Shown: positions 61,736 through 64,000 of the stretch, piece by piece
Layout: each line of letters starts with the position of its first letter
How positions within the stretch are numbered: the first letter of the stretch is position 1
Origin: Staphylococcus gallinarum
GTDB lineage: Bacteria; Bacillota; Bacilli; Staphylococcales; Staphylococcaceae
Length of the DNA stretch: 64,000 bases
Assembly (NCBI RefSeq): GCF_000875895.1
Contig: NZ_JXCF01000007.1
Span: 62,001 to 126,000 of the forward strand
Direction of reading: 5' to 3'
The notes under the pieces: model-generated
Databases searched by the model: none
The model's input: only the letters and a program-made list of their open reading frames with translations
What the model was told of the DNA's origin: nothing
Program-made: the position numbers and the translations under genes

Positions 61736-62857
61736 ATGAAGTCGGTATTATTTGATGTAGATGGTGTATTTTTAAGTGAAGAAAGGTGTTTTGATGTATC
61801 AGCATTAACAGTTTATGAAATGTTGATGAGTAAAGATTACATAGGTTTAGATCCATCGGTACAATTTGAAGGATTAACTGATAGTCAAATCACTGAAATA
61901 AGAAATATTGTTTTTTACAATGATGAAATATTAACTAAATTAAAGTCGTTAGGACTTAACTCTAATTGGGATATGTTATTTATTGTTGTAGCGATTCATT
62001 TTATAAAATTGTGTCAGGGATTATCAAATGACCAGCTATCGGACGTATTAAACCCTAAACAATTTAATCAAAATACTTTGGCATTTGTCGGTGAACATAT
62101 CTCAAATGTAACACTTGATTTTTCTGCACCTTTAGCATTTTTAGATGGTGTGAGTTCTGGAAAGGACAATATCTATAAATCATTAGTTACATATGCAAGT
62201 GAACATTTAAACACAACTGAAACGGAATTATTTGAATTGAAAAGTGCGTTTTGGACATTTGCACAAGAGATTTACCAAGAATGGTATTTAGGTTATAAAT
62301 TATTTGAGGAAGTTGAAAAGAAACCAAAGCGTTCGAACTTTAAAAATGGCTATATATATGATGAAGTCGTATTAAGACCAGTTGCTGAAATTAAATCATT
62401 ACTTGAAGATTTAAAAAATGCAGGCTATCATATTGCAATCGCAACAGGGAGACCACGAACTGAAACGATTGTTCCATTTGAAACACTTGGAATTAAAGCA
62501 TTGTTTGAAGAACAACATATAGTTACAGCAAGTGAAGTGCTAATCGCTGAAGATCATTATCCAGATTTAAAGCCACTAGGAAAGCCTAATCCGTTTAGTT
62601 ACTTAGCAACTTTAGAAGGTAATGAGTTAGACCGTTATAAACATTATGCTACAAATCAAGAGAATCGTGTAAATAAGGACGATGTATTTGTAGTAGGGGA
62701 TTCCTTAGCGGATTTATTAAGTGCTAAAAAAATTGGTGCAACATTTATAGGACCACTGACTGGATTAAAAGGTCAAAATGCACGGGAAGAGTTAGAATCT
62801 TATGGTGCAGAATATATAGTTGATCATGTCGGAGAAATTAGAAATATTTTATTATAA
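61736..62857 (+). CDS. HAD-family hydrolase
   Basis: 373 aa, longer than most single HAD enzymes. Motif I LFDVDGVF (nucleophile D7, acid D9); motif II ATGRPRTE; a lysine in GKPNPF; motif IV VVGDSLADLLSAKKIGA. A large helical cap (about 15-220) lies between motifs I and II. It would be a phosphatase; the substrate is unknown. AAGGAGAG precedes the ATG. It has its own terminator. Confidence 0.88.
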   Translation: MKSVLFDVDGVFLSEERCFDVSALTVYEMLMSKDYIGLDPSVQFEGLTDSQITEIRNIVFYNDEILTKLKSLGLNSNWDMLFIVVAIHFIKLCQGLSNDQLSDVLNPKQFNQNTLAFVGEHISNVTLDFSAPLAFLDGVSSGKDNIYKSLVTYASEHLNTTETELFELKSAFWTFAQEIYQEWYLGYKLFEEVEKKPKRSNFKNGYIYDEVVLRPVAEIKSLLEDLKNAGYHIAIATGRPRTETIVPFETLGIKALFEEQHIVTASEVLIAEDHYPDLKPLGKPNPFSYLATLEGNELDRYKHYATNQENRVNKDDVFVVGDSLADLLSAKKIGATFIGPLTGLKGQNAREELESYGAEYIVDHVGEIRNILL

Positions 62858-62902
62858 ATAATTACAATTACTAACAATGATTAACGATTAATATCTCATA
62901 TT

Positions 62903-62957
62903 ACATCCTTTATTGAAGGCGTTGCAATGCGTTCGATATAAAGGATGTTTTTTAATT
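62903..62957 (+). terminator. Terminator of the HAD gene
   Basis: ACATCCTTTAT, loop, ATAAAGGATGT, TTTTTTAATTT. Confidence 0.8.
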
Positions 62958-63024
62958 TACAATTAATTTCACTTATTATAAGTGATGTATTGTTTAGAAT
63001 TCATTTGGATAGACAATAAAGATT

Positions 63025-63062
63025 GAATAAAAAGCAGCCCTCAGAAAATCTGAGGGCTGTTA
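63025..63062 (-). terminator. Terminator of serA (minus strand)
   Basis: CAGCCCTCAGA, AAA, TCTGAGGGCTG; on the minus strand it is followed by CTTTTTATTC. Confidence 0.88.
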
Positions 63063-63123
63063 ATCTAGTATTTATGAGCCAAATTTTTACAAAATATTAT
63101 TTCTGTATGATTTGGTTTTTGAC

Positions 63124-64000
63124 TTAAATATTATAATTCGTATCTTGTGGAATATCTAATTCAACGCTACGTACGTTATTGAAACCTTCAATTTGGAATA
63201 GGGCATCAATAACATCTTGGTTTACAGGGTGGTCAATAGATAATACCATTAATGCATTGCCACCTAAGTTTGTTCGACCAAGGTGCATCGATGCAATGTT
63301 AATATCAAACTCACCAAGAATTTGACCCGTACGCCCAACAATACCTGGTTTATCTGTATGATTGATAACAAGTTGGTGTTGTTCCGGTTTAAAGTCAACT
63401 GGATAATCATTAATTCGCACAATACGTGGGCCATAACCATTGAGTACAGTGGCACCAATTTTAATTTGTGTATCCTTATTGATTAAAGTTAACTCGATAT
63501 AGTTACTGAAACCACGATGTTTGGTATTCTTTTCAATATTATATGAAACACCTTGTTCATTCAATAATACAAGCGCATTGATTAGGTTAACACGTTCACC
63601 TAAATCTTGACGTAAAACACCTGAAACAAGTGTACGTGTAATTAAGCTCGTATCATCAAGTGCTAAATCACCTTCGTATTTAATGTGCAATTCGCGAGGC
63701 GCTTTTTCTAATAATTGAATACCTACTTCACCTGTTAGTTTACTTAATTCTATATATGGTTTTAATTCTTCATTAATTTCATTGTAAGTCATTCTTGGCG
63801 CATTGATTGCATTCAATACATTACCATTTTCGAAAATATCGACAATTTCATTCGCTACTGAAACGGCAACTTTCTCTTGTGCTTCAACAGTTGAAGCACC
63901 TAAATGAGGTGTAACGACAACTTTATCATGTTTAACTAATGGTGATTCAGTTGCAGGCTCAGTTTCAAACACATCTAGTGCTGCTGCTTGAATTCTATCT
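63124..64000 (-). CDS. serA: D-3-phosphoglycerate dehydrogenase (C-terminal part; runs off the window)
   Basis: The frame enters from the right edge on the minus strand with RIQAAALDVFETEPA and ends at 63124, so the start is beyond the window. The visible part holds the end of the catalytic domain (VVTPHLGASTVEAQEKVA), the intervening domain (YIELSKLTGEVGIQLLEKAP) and a C-terminal ACT domain (LVINHTDKPGIVGRTGQILGEFDINIASMHLGR) that binds serine in feedback control. It catalyses the first step of serine synthesis from glycolysis. Confidence 0.95.
   Translation of the reverse strand, partial: DRIQAAALDVFETEPATESPLVKHDKVVVTPHLGASTVEAQEKVAVSVANEIVDIFENGNVLNAINAPRMTYNEINEELKPYIELSKLTGEVGIQLLEKAPRELHIKYEGDLALDDTSLITRTLVSGVLRQDLGERVNLINALVLLNEQGVSYNIEKNTKHRGFSNYIELTLINKDTQIKIGATVLNGYGPRIVRINDYPVDFKPEQHQLVINHTDKPGIVGRTGQILGEFDINIASMHLGRTNLGGNALMVLSIDHPVNQDVIDALFQIEGFNNVRSVELDIPQDTNYNI

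Overview
The window is a low-GC Gram-positive chromosome segment, and gene content, gene order and protein sequences place it in Staphylococcus. Rot, SigS, SagB, PutA, Dat, the HtrA-like protease and the MurJ-type flippase are all clearly staphylococcal. Several products (Rot, SigS, PutA, SagB) differ markedly from my recollection of the S. aureus versions. An L-lactate dehydrogenase gene sits next to rot, and no isdH-like gene lies between fhs and the transglycosylase gene. A coagulase-negative species is therefore more likely than S. aureus. I cannot name the species from sequence alone.

Layout. 0-4.5 kb: end of an unidentified gene, aldo/keto reductase, a translationally coupled crcB pair, a small membrane protein, transaldolase, a second small membrane protein. 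4.5-8.5 kb: the ECF sigma factor sigS with a ComK-like partner, a small unknown gene, the membrane glucosaminidase sagB, a repeat-rich intergenic region, a 25-codon peptide ORF and an orphan opuCC-type lipoprotein. 8.6-15.2 kb: a flavoprotein, the FMN-riboswitch ribDEBAH operon, proline dehydrogenase. 15.4-18.5 kb: an alpha/beta-hydrolase lacking the usual serine, ldh with two Rex operators, rot. 18.6-28.9 kb: mnmM/ytqA, an MFS transporter, T-box leuS with a rhodanese, a BaiN-like flavoprotein, murJ, a pseudouridine synthase, a YtxH-like protein.

29-45.7 kb: the conserved Bacillales block pepV-dat-(ytmP-like)-trmB-ytnP-ytoP-ytpP-ytpQ-ytpR-sftA-murC-ytxG plus a low-complexity membrane protein. 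46-55 kb: aroA (DAHP synthase/chorismate mutase), ccpA, acuC, acuA, acsA, fhs. 55-64 kb: a transglycosylase, T-box tyrS, an HtrA-like protease, a PlsC-like acyltransferase, a GlcNAc/glucose PTS permease, a HAD phosphatase and the C-terminal part of serA.

How the genes fit together. The window is mostly core metabolism and cell envelope, and much of its regulation can be read directly: an FMN riboswitch on rib, T-boxes on leuS and tyrS with matching specifier codons, paired Rex sites on ldh, and cre-like sites at acsA close to ccpA. No prophage, CRISPR array, intact insertion sequence, tRNA or rRNA gene was seen. The most interesting unexplained items are the SigS/ComK-like pair, the tiny peptide gene behind opuCC, the paired 79-bp foldback repeats, a structured ~430-nt gap upstream of the ytmP-like gene, and two enzyme-family proteins whose catalytic motifs are altered.
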